Assembly: GCA_017562135.1 (NCBI GenBank)
Contig: QEYB01000778.1
Coordinates: 1-41,390 of the forward strand
Direction of reading: 5' to 3'
Origin: Dipylidium caninum
Lineage: Eukaryota > Platyhelminthes > Cestoda > Cyclophyllidea > Dipylidiidae
DNA length: 41,390 bases
This document shows positions 1 to 11,982 of this stretch, in pieces. A model generated the notes under the pieces. That model searched no databases. It had not been told where the DNA came from and saw nothing but the letters and a program-made list of their open reading frames with translations. Position 1 is the stretch's first letter; every line of letters begins with the position of its first letter. A program made the translations under genes and the position numbers.

Positions 1-562
1 AAAAAAAGAGAGAAGATTCAGGAGCTCAATGTGTTGGTGAACCTTGTGAGTTACACACTGATGGGGAGTAGATGCTGCATGAAACGAGTGTAGTTTTCTG
101 TCCGTGGCGTGGCAAGTGGCTCGGCCTGTGTTGGGAAAGCAATGCCCACTTAAGGCACAAGCGCCCATTCTCCTACGAGTTTGGCGTAGCCTCTCGATTT
201 TGCTCGACAGTCGGGGTGGATAAAGGCAAGTGTATGGCAGTAAAACCAGTCCCTTCGCCACACAGCGCATCCAATGCAGCATCGATGCATGAAAGTGCCC
301 CACCCTATCACCTGCTAGTCTATGAAATGAAATAAAAAGCATTAAGTGCCACCTTATGCCAGCCGAATCTCGCACTTTGCTTAGAGCCTGCCACTGGCGC
401 TCTGCTCAGAGGAAAATTCTCGTCCAACAAACCAGTGAGACATTTGATTTTTCCGCAAACCCTGGTGCAATTCACAACACTCAAAAGAATTCTGACCTCC
501 GAGCAGAATCAATGGCAAGTTTCAGTGCTCTAGAAACTGGTCTTGTGTGGTTGCAGGGAGCG

Positions 563-613
563 GAATGAATGGATGGATGGGTGGATTGATGGATGGGTGG
601 GTGGTGGGTGAGG
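563..613. repeat. GGAT/GGTG-type tetranucleotide repeat
   Basis: This is an imperfect run of GGAT and GGTG units inside P copy 1. The mirror copy has the complementary CCAT/CCAC run at 5356-5412, and the third P copy has only a short remnant near 32966-32982. The tract length therefore varies between copies of the same module. Confidence 0.8.
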
Positions 614-1174
614 TGATGACGAAGAAAATCCGCCTTGCCGTCATTTGTATGTACACTTTTCCGGCCAAATTGGGGATGCGGAATGCCCATGGTCTTGGGT
701 TTTGGGCACAGTTTGACGGGAGGAGGGCACACTCTTTTTGCGAAAACTAGGCCATTCGCCCATAATTTGTCACTCCGGCTAATAGTATTGCAAGTTAGTC
801 ACTCGCGTTTAGTGAAGTAAGCCGATGAACAGAAGACTTCCCCTCCCCTCCTCCGCTTGCGTGTTCGCTGCGTGGAAAAGAGGACGCTGCACCGTAGTGA
901 ACGCAAGGGCCTGCGGAAACTCAACGCATTTTCATGCATGTTCGAGGCCTGCATGGCCTCCAGGGGCCTCACCGTGGGCCCTTATTCGCCGGGATAGGGG
1001 GAGAGCACCCACAGGAGCTCTCCAGTTGACAATACTTTCTGAGTAGTCAGGTGCAGGTGAACTGAAACAACGGGGCCTGTTTAGTGCTCGTCAAAAGCTT
1101 GCCCTTCTTCTTGGCCTGTGCCCTGTTGTACCCATTCGTCTGACAGGCAGTAAACGGTGAGCAGGCTCACTCAG

Positions 1175-1366
1175 TTAGACGATCACTTGTAGGCCCGTTT
1201 GATCTAGCTTGTGTTTTCGCCAGTCGTAGTAGATGCCGCGCATACCTACTGGTCTGAAGTCAGTCGTCACCCAAAAATCAATTGTCCGTTTGGCCTCTTG
1301 CACGATCTGTTGCCTGGCCTCCTTGTACTGTGCCGGTGTTATGTGTCTTGCTAAGTACTCATCCAT
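1175..1366 (-). CDS. Hypothetical protein, 63 codons, possible last exon
   Basis: The reading frame opens at an ATG encoding MDEYLARHITP and runs to a TAA stop. It has a protein-like composition: charged, helical-looking residues followed by a WVTTDF...IYYDW stretch. The frame stays open upstream of the ATG for about 12 further codons, so this may be the 3' exon of a longer gene. I do not recognise the family. The homologous positions in the other two P copies (about 4640-4820 on + and 33535-33705 on -) share the same small deletions and are frameshifted. This copy therefore appears to keep the ancestral frame while the other two descend from one broken ancestor. No upstream exon or promoter could be assigned. 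Confidence 0.4.
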   Translation of the reverse strand: MDEYLARHITPAQYKEARQQIVQEAKRTIDFWVTTDFRPVGMRGIYYDWRKHKLDQTGLQVIV

Positions 1367-1479
1367 GCTCAATATTGCTCTCTCCTCCTCATCTCTTGTC
1401 TCTTATGACTGCGGTAGACGTCGTCTAAACAAGGCCTGGAGAGGCAAATCGGCAGTTCAGGACGTCCTAAGTTAGGTAC

Positions 1480-4400
1480 GTGGCGGCCATGGCACTATGA
1501 ACCTCATAGTTAAGTGTTCCTGAACTCTACTTCCACTTCATTCAGGTGTTGAGTTGACCGTGGGTGAAATGCCTCATCCAACAGTCCGACATCTCACGTG
1601 ATTGCACAATGCGCTTAGCGAGTGCCTAGTTACCCCTCTTGAAATTGAAGCAGCGCCACCGTCTCTCTCGCCGACAGCAAACCACTGCAGCGAAGTCGTT
1701 CTCATTTTTCCTGTATGCTGCGTGTTGCCTATTAATTATATCCGTGGAAGATGTTCGTTAGTACCAGGTGAAGTGCTGATCCACGATTATTTCAGCGTAT
1801 TGAACTTGAGCCCTAATTCTCAATTTACCCCAACGAGAATTGGTATCGGGGACACTTCTATCATCCTCTCTTTCTCCACACACTCTGGTCCCGTCTAATG
1901 CCAGAAAGCATGTGCTCCATCTTTGTTGCCGTGTGTAAGAAAGGATGACACCACTTGCTGGTGCTCAGACAGGCATTTTCAAAGGGCCGATTCTTGGTTG
2001 GCATATATTTTACAGGAATACTGGCATATAAATACAAGCTGCGGTCATGCTAGTGAAAGATATGACAAATAGGATGAAATGAATATGTCATGGCATGGAT
2101 TGGGGTGGGATTGGATAGGACGGGATGGTGTGGGGGGCAGAGGAATATCACTTCGTTGCAGGGCGGGGAATATCTCATTGGGGTACATACACTGTGCGGG
2201 GAAGAAATGAAATATTGAGACGCTGCATATCGAGTGAAATGAATGCAATGACGTCGGTTGCTTCGGAGTGCTGCAAGCCTCTCTCGTCAGTTCTGGAAAT
2301 AGGGAAACGAGTGTCACCTGTGGCCACTCTTGTGGACACATGCGAAAACTACATTCACTCGTGCACGTCGTCTCTGAGCAGAACTGCTACCGCCATCGCT
2401 GACCATTCCGTAAATCTAGACCGCAACCCATTCCCCTCGCCCATATCGCCAAATGCCGTTTGCGCACAAAAAGCGCTAGTGGATGCGCATAGTCCACTAC
2501 TGTGGGCGGACGCTAATGGCCCGAGCGTGAGGCTTGAAGATTCCATGTCCCGCCGAAATATCAAACTCTACTGAATGGCAATAAGTAAAGGAACCGATAT
2601 AAGTGACATCAGATTATATCCTACGGCAGGGGTCAAGACCTTTCTGTCCCCACAAGCCTCAATGTGTCTCACTTCTTCCACCTCTCACGCACATTTCACT
2701 CGCCATACAAACGTCCACGTGCGGCCGTGCGCATGCGGAATAACGAATTGTCTAGTTCATGTCAGGATGAGTGGACTCCACGCCTTGCAGCCACTAACAC
2801 TGTTTCAACTAACATTCGCTACACAACAATGTGTACTTTCCTTCCGTCCAGTTCTCAAACACCACCATCTTCGAAGTGATGTTGCAAAGCAGCCCGTTAT
2901 GAGTAAATGGGTTGGCCCATATGCTCATTAAATTGCCTCAATATGGCCTCTTTCCGAAGCCGCGGTAGTACAAGGCTAGGAGGCGACTTACTATGAGGTC
3001 ACGTTCTCCGTGGTCTTCTTTATGAGTCTTGGCACCGAAGGGTGGCATACCGTTGACTGGCGCACTAGCCCCAGGAGCAGAGACTACGGTGACGCTGGAG
3101 TCTGTTCATTGACCGCACTGCCGGCAGTCGTGACAACATTTGCTTCCTCTGTCGGCTTCAATAGGTTTCTCCGTCCGCCGATACCGTCTTGCCATCCCGA
3201 ACCCAACATCTCGGGGTCCGAGTAGAGATAGGCATCACCCGAGGCAATGGCAGAGGCAGAACCTCCCGGGACTCGAATGCCGCAGCACAGTTGAAGGGTC
3301 GTCGTCGCATGATCTCACGTGACTCAGCACTGTCTGAATCAGCAGACACTCGTTCTCCACTTCCCACTCCGTCCAATATAGTGAGACGCTGTTGACTTCT
3401 CACAGATACAGGCTATGCAGGGGAAGGCAAAGTCTTCACACACTGCCCGGTAATTCGTTTCCCTGAGGTGATGCTACTTCTCCACACTTCACGCCTTTTA
3501 CCCTGCATTCCGCCAAACATACGCACGTCTACCTCGACTCTCCAAGAGCGCAACTCATGCAGTCATGCTGATTCTGCTCGAATTCGCGGCTCCGTCACAT
3601 TAGTTCGCATACTACCAGCACCAGTGGTGTCGTCTGCCAAAGCAACCGTCGCAATACACTTGAGTTCGGTAGTCAAGGGTAGGGGGAAAGACTCCCGTGC
3701 TAACGTACCGATAGGGCGAGTGAAAGAACACGCGTAAACGCAGGCTCTTACCAAGGATTCGTGTAGTCTGGCATCCGAGTCGCGCTGACTGTCACTTAGT
3801 TGCACAGTGACTTTGGAGGCGTGTTGGCAACTCTCGAGAGAGTGGGGCAGCGAGGCAGTGCACTAGAAGTGCCTCTGTGTGATATAGAAACGAAAGAGTG
3901 GCATGACAACAAATTGTTCGAAGTGATGGCATGGAAGATTAAAAGGACCGTCTCCTGACCTTATGCCCACGTATGCGCTGGTATGTCTGCGTTTTGCCGA
4001 AATGAACGAGTAACAATGGGGCCGCATTACAAGGGTGGCACTAATCGTTGCCAATTTCCCCGGCTTGGGTCTTGCCTTCAAGTATTGCATGCGTGTGGCT
4101 CTACGCATACGTGTACAACTACCTCTCCCAGTGCTTGAGTGTGTCTGTGTGTATGTGTCTAACGGTTTCACACGCAACTCATATAACTCGATCGCCGCGT
4201 CTCCAGCGGTTGGATGGAATAATACGGAAACATCTAAGTTAAGGCAGAGACAGGGGGACATATACGATCAACTGGCTTCCGCAATAATGGCCTACTTGCT
4301 TCCCACGGAAAACAGGAAACCAATTATTGGCGTGTTACCATTTGTCCTGTCCTCTGGTCAGAAAGACGGTGTGTGAAGGTTTATTGGTCAGGAAGAAGTG

Positions 4401-4555
4401 AGAGAGAAGGTGTCTAAACATACCTGCTGGCCGGTGTTCGGTCTCTGGGTTCGTGAGTGACACCACGGTTTGAATCAGGCATGTAGACCGCCTCCGCGCC
4501 CCGTCCCCGACACACTTGGGTATCCTTGCCACGTACCTATCACAGACGTCCCCTG
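1480..4555 (+). repeat. Q-family block, left copy
   Basis: This stretch of about 3 kb has no convincing protein gene. It is present in inverted orientation at about 33770-36750, immediately beside a P copy in both places, so P and Q were duplicated together. The portion 3030-4420 also has a diverged relative at 16360-17720. The block contains a TATA-like site (2022-2030) matching the one upstream of the lipase copies, which suggests part of it derives from an old lipase 5' region. Open frames seen in it are not conserved in the mirror copy. Confidence 0.6.
2022..2030 (+). promoter_or_regulatory. TATA-box-like relic in Q block
   Basis: The sequence CATATAAATAC lies in a context (GGAATACTGGCATATAAATAC) nearly identical to the minus-strand TATA region of lipase relic F. 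No lipase exon follows, so this is probably a dead promoter. Confidence 0.3.
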
Positions 4556-5905
4556 TCACAATAAAACGCATTTTGCACTCCTTCTTCTCATGTGAGTTCG
4601 GTGTACGAGAGGTGATGAAGTAGTAGCAAATAGGAGCATGGATGAGTACTTAGCAAGACACATAAACCGGCACAGTACAGGAGGCCAGGCAACAGATCGT
4701 GCAAGAGGCAAACGGACAGATTGAGTTTGGTGACGACTGACTTCAGACCAGTAGGGTATGCGCGGCATCTACTAAGACTGGCGAAACACAAGCTAGTCAA
4801 ACGGGCCTACAAGTGATCGTCTAACTGAGGAGCGCTGCCTCACCGTTACTGCCTGTCAGACGAATGGGTACAACAGCGCACAGGCAAGAAGAAGGAAGGG
4901 CAAGCTGACGAGCACAACACCCCGTTGGTTTCAGCACCTGCACCTGACTATCCTCAGAAAGTATGTCAACTGGAAGAGCTCCTGTGGGTGCTCTCCCCTA
5001 TCCCGGCGAATAAGCCCACGTGAGGGCCGCGAGGCCATGCAGGCCTCCGAACATGCATGGAAAATGCGTTGAGTTCCGCAGCCCTTGCGTACTACGGTGC
5101 CAGCGTCCTCTTCCACGCAGCGAACACGCAATGCGGAGGAGGGGAGGGGAAGTCTTCGGTTCATCGGCTACTTCACTAAACGCAGTGACTAACTTGCAAT
5201 ACTATTAGCCGAGTGACAATTAGGGCGGAATGCCTAGTTTTCGCAAAAGTGTGCCTCCTCCCGTCAAATGTGCCCAAAACCCACAAGACTATGCATTCCG
5301 CATCCCAATTTTTGCCGGAAAAGTGTACTACAAATGAGGCAGGCGGGATTTCCTGTCATCCACCCACCACCCACCCACCCATCCATCCATCCACCCATCC
5401 ATCCATTCATCCGCTCCTGCAACCCACAAGACCAGTCTAGAGCACTGAACTGCCATTATTCTGCGAGGTCAGAATTCTTTGAGTGGTTGTGAATTTGCAC
5501 AGGTTTGCGAAAATCAAATGTCTCACTGGTTTGTTGACGGAATTTCCTCTGAGCAGAGCGCCAGTGGCAGGCTCTAAGCAAAGTGCGAGATTCGGCTGGC
5601 ATAAGGTGGCACTTAATGCTTTTATTCATCATAGACTAGGCCAGTGATAGGTGGGCACTTTCATGCATGCCTGCATGGATGCGCTGTGTGGCGAAGACTG
5701 GTTTTACTGGCATGACCACTTGCCTTTATCCACCCGACTGTCGAGCAAACCGAGGCTACGGCCAACGGCGTAGGAGAATGGCGCTTGTGCCTTAAGTGTG
5801 GCATTGCTTTCCAACACAGCCGAGCCCACTGCCACGCCACGACAGAACTACACTCGTCATGCAGCATCTACTCCCCATCAGTGTGTAACTCACAAGGTTC
5901 ACACA
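4556..5905 (-). repeat. P-family repeat, copy 2 (inverted)
   Basis: This is the reverse complement of 32-1475, giving a local inverted repeat with the Q block as its loop. It shares several small deletions with copy 3 (32813-33770) that copy 1 lacks, so copies 2 and 3 are closer relatives. The 63-codon frame of copy 1 is broken here at about 4640-4820. Similarity to copy 1 ends near 5905. Confidence 0.6.
5356..5412. repeat. CCAT/CCAC tetranucleotide repeat
   Basis: This is an imperfect run of CCAC and CCAT units inside P copy 2, the mirror counterpart of 563-613. Confidence 0.8.
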
Positions 5906-6104
5906 CATCTGAGCGCCTGACGCAACGGCCTCATTAGCAGCACTTATGGGTTGAACACACGGCAGTGTTCGAAGGTAGATGATGTGGTGCTGAGAGATGG
6001 GCAGTAAGTTGCGATTTAGGTTAACTCGATTTTCTGTGGCTTCGATGTAGTGATTAGACTGGATGAGAGAAAGATCATCTGTCTCCGGGTTCTACAGGGT
6101 AGCT

Positions 6105-6245
6105 ACCTGCGTTGAGGCTGACCTCGTAGCTGTGGCGAGAAATCGTCACATCCCCGCCCGAGGTCATTTGACACGTGACAGTGCTCGGGTCTGAACGCGA
6201 CAAGTGGCACTCTCATCGGTGTTGTAGCCTTATGTTAAACACGAA
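6105..6245 (+). repeat. M module downstream of lipase copy A
   Basis: This is one of nine related stretches that share the core CCTGCGTTGAGGCTGAC followed by CGTAGCTGTGG and a Gxx-ACACGTG block. It sits about 250-400 bp past the stop codon of lipase copy A, on the strand opposite to the gene. The same relative position and orientation are seen after copies B and C. A short continuation (about 6255-6380) resembles 24793-24987. Confidence 0.6.
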
Positions 6246-6494
6246 ATATGCCCACTCCCTTACTGACTAGTGAGAATGAGGGGAGAGAGAGAGTGGCATC
6301 TGAGGCGCACGTTGTTAAACTCCGTGTCGCCAATCAGCTCCTTCAAACGTTCTACAGCCATGTCCGTTGATAGATTGAGCAGAACATTATCAGTGTGGCA
6401 GGGATGAGAAATGAATGCTTTGGAATGTCAGAGGTAGGACTAAGTGGAGACTAAGGGATGGGAACCGGCGGGAGATTTGTTGTGAGTTGGGGTG

Positions 6495-8075
6495 TTAGTG
6501 GGTGAATTCAAAGGAATAAATAATGCCTCTATAGACACGCGAGTCAGCGTCTAAACTCCACACGAAGTCGTAGTGATTGTAATCATGCGTGTAATCACCG
6601 CGAAAGTTGGGTCCAGCGAATTGGGCTATTTTGCCCATAGTGCGAACCGCGGAAGCGATGCTTGAGAGTTGGTCACGCCCGCCATAGTACAAAGCCGCAG
6701 GCACGCCAATCGCATCTAATCCGTAAGGTGGAGGCGGAGCTCGATTGTACCCCACCATGCTGCCTGCCTCCCCAAAATAGGAAGCCTCTAACCGTCCGTG
6801 CCAAACGGCCTACAAGGTGACGGAGAAGGTGATGGTCTGGTCAGTATGGCCGGAGAATTTTTCCTTCTACTCATAGTGGTGAAATCGCTCCCACCACTAT
6901 CACCGCTGCCATCGACGTTGGAGCAGAGGATATTGCCTCCGGATACCGTCACACTCGCTAAAAATTGATTTCCCAAATATCTTGTCTCAAAGCGTGAGCG
7001 TGGCCCTCTAACAACAAGCCTTTACTCATGTGTACTCTCGATGTTCCCAATTCGACACAAATTCAAACTTGCGCAAACACAGCCAGGCACGTGTCTCCAC
7101 CGACCACCGCGAGGAGTCAACTCTGAGTCTCTATGTAATTCCACTTCAAACAGTCCGACATGGCTGAATGGTTGGTAGTGTTCGGCAAAGTCACTCCAAA
7201 AGCTGCAAGTCCTCATTGGTCGTGACGAGAAGTCCGAAACGATTTCGCTTTCGCATTGCACATTTTGAAGGAGAAAATTATCTTGGGGTGGAATAGGGGA
7301 AAAGAGGAAAAGCGTTACCTGGCAGTGATGAACGATGTTTTGAAGGGAAGTTCCCGCAGCTACATGCGAGTCATAGACGGACTGTCGTGACTGCAAGGAA
7401 GCAATCAAAACTCGTCAAAAAAATTGTTCTCATGAGAAACGCAGTCCTGGCTGAATCAAGTCATTGAGTCCATGGGGCAGCAGGTAGGGTACAAGTGTGG
7501 CAATGGGAGAGAATGAGTAACTAACCACATTCATGTTCTTCGCATCGCTGCCACTGAGTAGAAAGAAGATATTGTGATTTAAAGGAGACGACAATTGATC
7601 CGGTGAGGTGGAGTGTGCGAGGAAGCGTTTAACACTTTCAGATGGCACGAAACACCCGCAACTCCCAAGAAAGTGACATGCCGCTGGTAGAAACAGACAC
7701 AACGGAGCTAAGCAATGAAACGGACTGGTAACGTTGCCCTGGTAGATGGGTGGTGCGAGCGCCGCCACTGCCGCCACCTGTCCACGCATTCTCGGGTCCT
7801 TGTTTAGCCGCGTCAGCATAATTTGAGCCCCCTTCAGGGTAGACAAGGTAGAAGGCACTCAACATCTCCCGCCTCACACAATTGCAGCCACCTCCTCACT
7901 CGCCACCACAAGCACACAAAGCAGTACGCGTGCTCACCTCAGAATGTCCAACATAGAATATCTTGGCTGCCCTCGTCTCCTCCATTATAAAGTCGACGAC
8001 TCGAGGCAGATCATACTCGACCATTTCATCCCACGAAAATCCCCAGAACTCGTCATTAGCGGGGTCCAGATGCAC
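6495..8075 (-). pseudogene. Lipase copy A, 5'-truncated acid lipase
   Basis: Remnants of the acid lipase gene: end of exon 2 (8075-7938), exon 3 (7831-7526), exon 4 (7390-7319) and exon 5 (6809-6495, TAA stop). Exons 3-5 have the same phase-0 lengths as intact copies (306, 72 and 315 nt) with canonical AG acceptors. Donors are GTGAGC, GTTAGT and GTAACG. The nucleophile motif GHSEG is split across the exon 2/3 junction, and the Asp (GGRDQL) and His (YNHYDFVW) motifs are in exon 5, so the catalytic triad survives. Exon 1 (signal peptide) and about two thirds of exon 2 are gone; similarity stops at about 8075, where foreign sequence begins. An open frame continues upstream across the junction to an ATG near 8204, so a chimeric protein is formally possible, but a non-secreted fragment is unlikely to fold as a lipase. 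Confidence 0.75.
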
Positions 8076-8209
8076 CAGACTGCACACGGAGAGGGCACCA
8101 GTGGTAACGTAAACCAGCCTGAAGCTGGTGTGCGACATATGTGGTCCACTATCGACTCTGAGGATAGTGGGTGCGGAGATAAAGACCACCACATGTTGTG
8201 GCACACATG

Positions 8210-8556
8210 ACGCGGTGGCGGAACGACGCCGTAGCTACAGAGGAGGAGGAGGAGGAGGGGAGGAGGAGGAGGAGTAGAGGCGGCATTCGTCTTTATCCCT
8301 CTTTGCATAAAGGTCGGTCCTGAAGACTCTCACACTGCGGCGGGCCTGACACGGACTCCCTGCTGAGGAGGAATTGCGTCTACGAGCCAGGGAGGCATGT
8401 GCTTTTGACAAACCTGCGGCAACTTGCAGCCAATCGATGAATGTCGACCTCTCAGGATAATTTTAATTCAGTGCTCTCCACTAGTCTTGTAGGTTGCAGA
8501 GGCTGCGGCATGGATGATAGGACATCCTGCCTGCCCAGTTGCGCTGCCTCGTTGTC
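8210..8556 (+). repeat. Partial P-family repeat with GGA tract
   Basis: This segment matches about 350-560 of P copy 1 (the CAAACCTG...CTCTCAGGATAA region) and, much more closely, 37900-38230. It contains an imperfect GGA run at 8239-8280. It ends at the outer limit of the inner palindrome arm (about 8556). Confidence 0.55.
8239..8280. repeat. GGA trinucleotide tract
   Basis: Imperfect (GGA)n run. The homologous tract at 37936-37959 is shorter, and the related site near 32705 has almost none. Confidence 0.8.
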
Positions 8557-9379
8557 GGTGTCAGTGGCCTTGGTGAGGAGGAGAATGCGCTCATAACTGA
8601 CCAGCTCATATCCCGTTGCCGAACACATGAATCGAATTTCATGTCTCGTCCATCCGGCGGAATCTGTCGATGGCCAAATTCCTTCCACGGCATCGAGTCC
8701 TACCAGGAGGAAGGAGCAAGCGATTAAATTCTTACTGCATTATTTAAGTAGGTGGCACTCCCTTGCAAAGCGCTGCTGTTCCTAATAGAGAAGGAGAAGT
8801 AACTAGTTGAAAGGGCAGCTGCACGCTTATCCGATGAAAGATGCCTCGATTGTTGTTCCAGCCTGTGGGAAAGGCGGTTGAGGTGCCACTCCTGCTCACA
8901 TTCGCCCTCCTACTTGCGTCTGACAACTGCAAGAATCGTGGCGGTCAACATAATTCCGTACCCGGAACGTAGCCTCGGCATTCCTCATCTTCTTCATGTG
9001 TCTTGGGGCTTTTCCCGTGTTTACATTGCGCTTAACGCGTGTACAAGCCCCACGCATTTGGCGCGCGTGTGCGCGATGCGCAGTAGCGAATTTGCGCGCC
9101 GTCCCCCTCCCTAATGACAATCACTCCGACTTCATGCGGCACCTTGACGCCGCCTCTTGCGACAATGATGACATCATGCATTTCCACCAACTCTATCAAT
9201 AGCGCCACGACTTCCATCAGATCTTTCACTGCTTCTCGTCCATCACCATCTGCCCCGCAAAACCTCCACCATTTCCACCCATTCGCCTATCATCCTCACC
9301 GACCTAATGAGGCGTCAGTCATTATTTAACCAGGTTAGGCTTTCGCAACATTCGTGCAAACTGCGCACCGCTATGTGTC

Positions 9380-9470
9380 AGTTGACATCGCGTGGACATG
9401 TAACGATTCTTCGCTACAGCTACGAAGTCAGCCTCGACGCAGGCAGCTCCTCGTAAAGCACAGAGGCACG
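9380..9470 (-). repeat. M module
   Basis: This stretch has the core GCTACGAAGTCAGCCTCGAC followed by GCAGGCAGCTCCTCG. It is the mirror partner of 30064-30150. No gene is evident in the surrounding 8556-10860 interval, which otherwise holds diverged palindrome sequence and a GC-rich patch near 9055-9110. Confidence 0.5.
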
Positions 9471-10861
9471 AGGTGCCATTTATCCAGTGGAACCAGCTAC
9501 TACTTACACCAGGAGAGGTGAACGAAGAGAGATACCAGGTGCACTCGTAAATGTTGTTGTCATGTTTGCCAGCAAGAGGTGTGCCAGGTGATCATCCACT
9601 CTCTGCATCTGCAGAACCGACGAAAGACGCTGCAACACTCCAAATCAACCCACTCCACTGCGTTCTTCCCCCTCAATATGCAGATTTCCCACATGAATGA
9701 ATAAAGTAACTTTGAAGTGGTGAATCGCCTTCTCTTACACCATACTCAGAAACTCGACACATGTGCGAATGATATTAGAACATTAGAGAAGACAACTTCC
9801 CCCTCCCCCCCCCCACCACAAGTTGTTATAACCGCTTGTGGGAATTGTTTTACATCGACAGTGCCTGGGTTAAAATAATGCGGTAATGCCGTTGGCAGAA
9901 ATCTTTGAGCACATGTTCTTTGATAATTTGCATATTTCCGATGGCTGGAGGGAATAATGAGTGTTACGAGTGGGGGAGAGATGAGAAGGCTGCGCATGGG
10001 CCTTTTCTCAAACTGGAGGCCACACGCACAGGGCAGCACGAAACGCCAATCAGGTCGATGAGAGCCTGCAGAGCCCCAGGACTTTGACGGTCCATATTGC
10101 GTGGCAGGAAAGTGGAGAAATGCTGACTGCTACTCGACTCGATTTTGACAGTGCTGACAGATGGTTGGCATACATGCTCACTCAGCATGCCTGTTCATCG
10201 CCTCTTGCTGAAGGCCCCTGAATTTACTATTGGCAGTTCGACTTGCTACGAGGTCGCGACCCCCGTGCTCTTCCTGAGGAGACTTAGCACTGAAGGGTGG
10301 CATGCAACTGACTGACACTAGCAGTAGGAGCAGAGTCATTTCAGTGGCCGCACTGGTGGTATTGAGAATCCTGGTGTAGATACACATTACGAGAGTGGTC
10401 GAGGGCGAACATTCCCCGATCCTCGAATGCCGCAGCACAGTTGACGGCTCGTCATCTCGCGATCTCACATGACGAACCGCTGTCCGTTTCAGCAAAGACT
10501 CCCAACCCGCCTCCCACTCGTCCCTCCCACTGGGGAGAGACTATTGGGTTGCCACTGAGAGAGCGAGGCAGGGAGAACGCAGTCACAATCTAAGTCTACA
10601 TAGACTACACAATGAGTGATTTCAATGAGACGCGAGATATGACAGCCTACTTCTTCTGGTTCTTCGTCTTCTACTGCATCTCGTGACACTACACTCCTAC
10701 CTGCATGAGGAGGAAACGCCACGAGTGTCCACAGGTAGAGGACTCCCTGACCATCTACAGAGGCCAAAATCGATTCCTACCATTTCCTTTGGCCTCGTAT
10801 GTACTCATTAGTTGGGATGAACAGGGTATGCCGCCTCCCGCCCCCCCCCTCCCGATCTCCG

Positions 10862-11000
10862 AGGAGCTGCCTGCGTTGAGTTCGACTTCGTAGCTGTGAC
10901 GATTAATCGTTGTATTCCCATCCTATGTCAATAGACACGTGGCAGTGGTCAGGACTGAACGCTACCAGTGGCACTCTCCTCGGTGTTTCCACCTTATGCC
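10862..11000 (+). repeat. M module
   Basis: M copy (GAGGAGCTGCCTGCGTTGAG core, CACGTGGCAGTGG block) lying downstream of the lipase relic at 11525-11705, read on its minus strand. It is the mirror partner of 28515-28640 and a relative of 39355-39475. Confidence 0.55.
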
Positions 11001-11524
11001 GAAAATGAATGTGTCGAGCTATATCGAAATAGAGAGGATGAGAGAATATGGTGGAGAGTCGGGGGCGGAAATTTACTGTTGAAAAGGAGGAGGGAAAGTG
11101 GAGTCTGATCATGCCGTTGTCAATCGCAGTGTCGTTGATTAGTTGCCTCACACGTGAGAAATGTGTATCATGATCGAATAGTGATCCGCCCAGCATAAAG
11201 AGTTAACGAGTGCAGATATGAGTGATTTGTAGTGTTAGAGGTATCATGGAGCCGTTGCGAGGAACCAATTGCGGAATTCCCACTTCTGCCTCATCTGACC
11301 TGGCCGTGAACAAAATCGAGTAACAGTCTCCACCGGTGACCACGCACAGTTAACTCCAATTCTGTCACTCATTCCCATGCATGCACATCAAGGCGGGTGG
11401 AGGGCGTGGCCTTCTCCTGTGTCACCCCACTAGTCGGGGGTGGGGCGCCTTCAGCTGCAGTCACGTTAAATGATGAAATACCCAACTCCCATCTGTGAGA
11501 AGTGGGCGGAGTGTCATAAGTGAA

Positions 11525-11705
11525 AGTCATTACCTGACAGTGCTGAAGGAAATTTTGTGCAGAGATAGGCAAAATGGCGCTGCATAATTAAATGGACTGG
11601 TGGCGTTGCTCGAGTAGACGAGGACTGCGACCGCCGTCACTGCCACCACTTGTCCACGCATTCTCGGATCTTAATTTAGCCTCGCCGTGCTGATTTCAGC
11701 ATGTT
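11525..11705 (-). pseudogene. Lipase exon 3/4 relic, head-to-head with copy B
   Basis: On the minus strand, DPRMRGQV and ATSPF-like coding of lipase exon 3 can be read, followed directly by an exon 4-like end (CAGCACTGTCAG) and a GTAATG donor at about 11533. The second half of exon 3, intron 3 and the start of exon 4 are deleted, and the frames on the two sides do not agree. Intron 4-like sequence continues to lower coordinates. The relic starts about 280 bp from the ATG of copy B and runs away from it, so old and new lipase units are arranged head to head. The mirror copy is at 27790-27965. Confidence 0.6.
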
Positions 11706-11934
11706 TACTCGGGCTGACTCTCCTCTAACGCCAGATCTGCCCCGTTATTATTATTTCTAAAAGACTGCACAAGTCGACAGACTTTCTTTTCTGGCATCCA
11801 CATCCATTCAACACTCGCCTGTGGGCAGGTTGCCTGCACGCCGCGCACCCTCTAATTGTGATGCCTCTCCATCGAACGCAGTTTTCATTCCATCGACCAA
11901 GTAACGTCTCACGACTTTGTACTTTCCCCAGGCC

Positions 11935-11943
11935 CATAAATAC
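11935..11943 (+). promoter_or_regulatory. Putative TATA box of lipase copy B
   Basis: CATAAATAC lies 40-48 bp upstream of the copy B ATG. The same element at the same spacing precedes the exon 1 relic of copy F (37686-37694, minus strand), which supports a real core promoter. The transcription start would fall around 11965, giving a very short 5' leader; this is inferred. Confidence 0.45.
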
Positions 11944-11982
11944 ACTACTCCGTCAAGCACGAGGCGCAGTTGTCGCAACCGA

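Larger units (their letters stand above)
32..1475 (+). repeat. P-family repeat, copy 1
   Basis: This block is repeated in inverted orientation at 4556-5905, and most of it again in direct orientation at 32813-33770. Shorter, more diverged relatives lie at 8210-8556, 37900-38670 and 31170-31590 (inverted). Alignment by eye is continuous, but copy 1 is about 90 bases longer than the inverted copy because of many scattered one-base differences in length. The minus strand contains a 63-codon reading frame (separate entry). No transposase, reverse transcriptase or terminal repeat was recognised, so the mobile origin of the family is unproven. The block could be a segmental-duplication unit and not a transposon. 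Confidence 0.6.
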
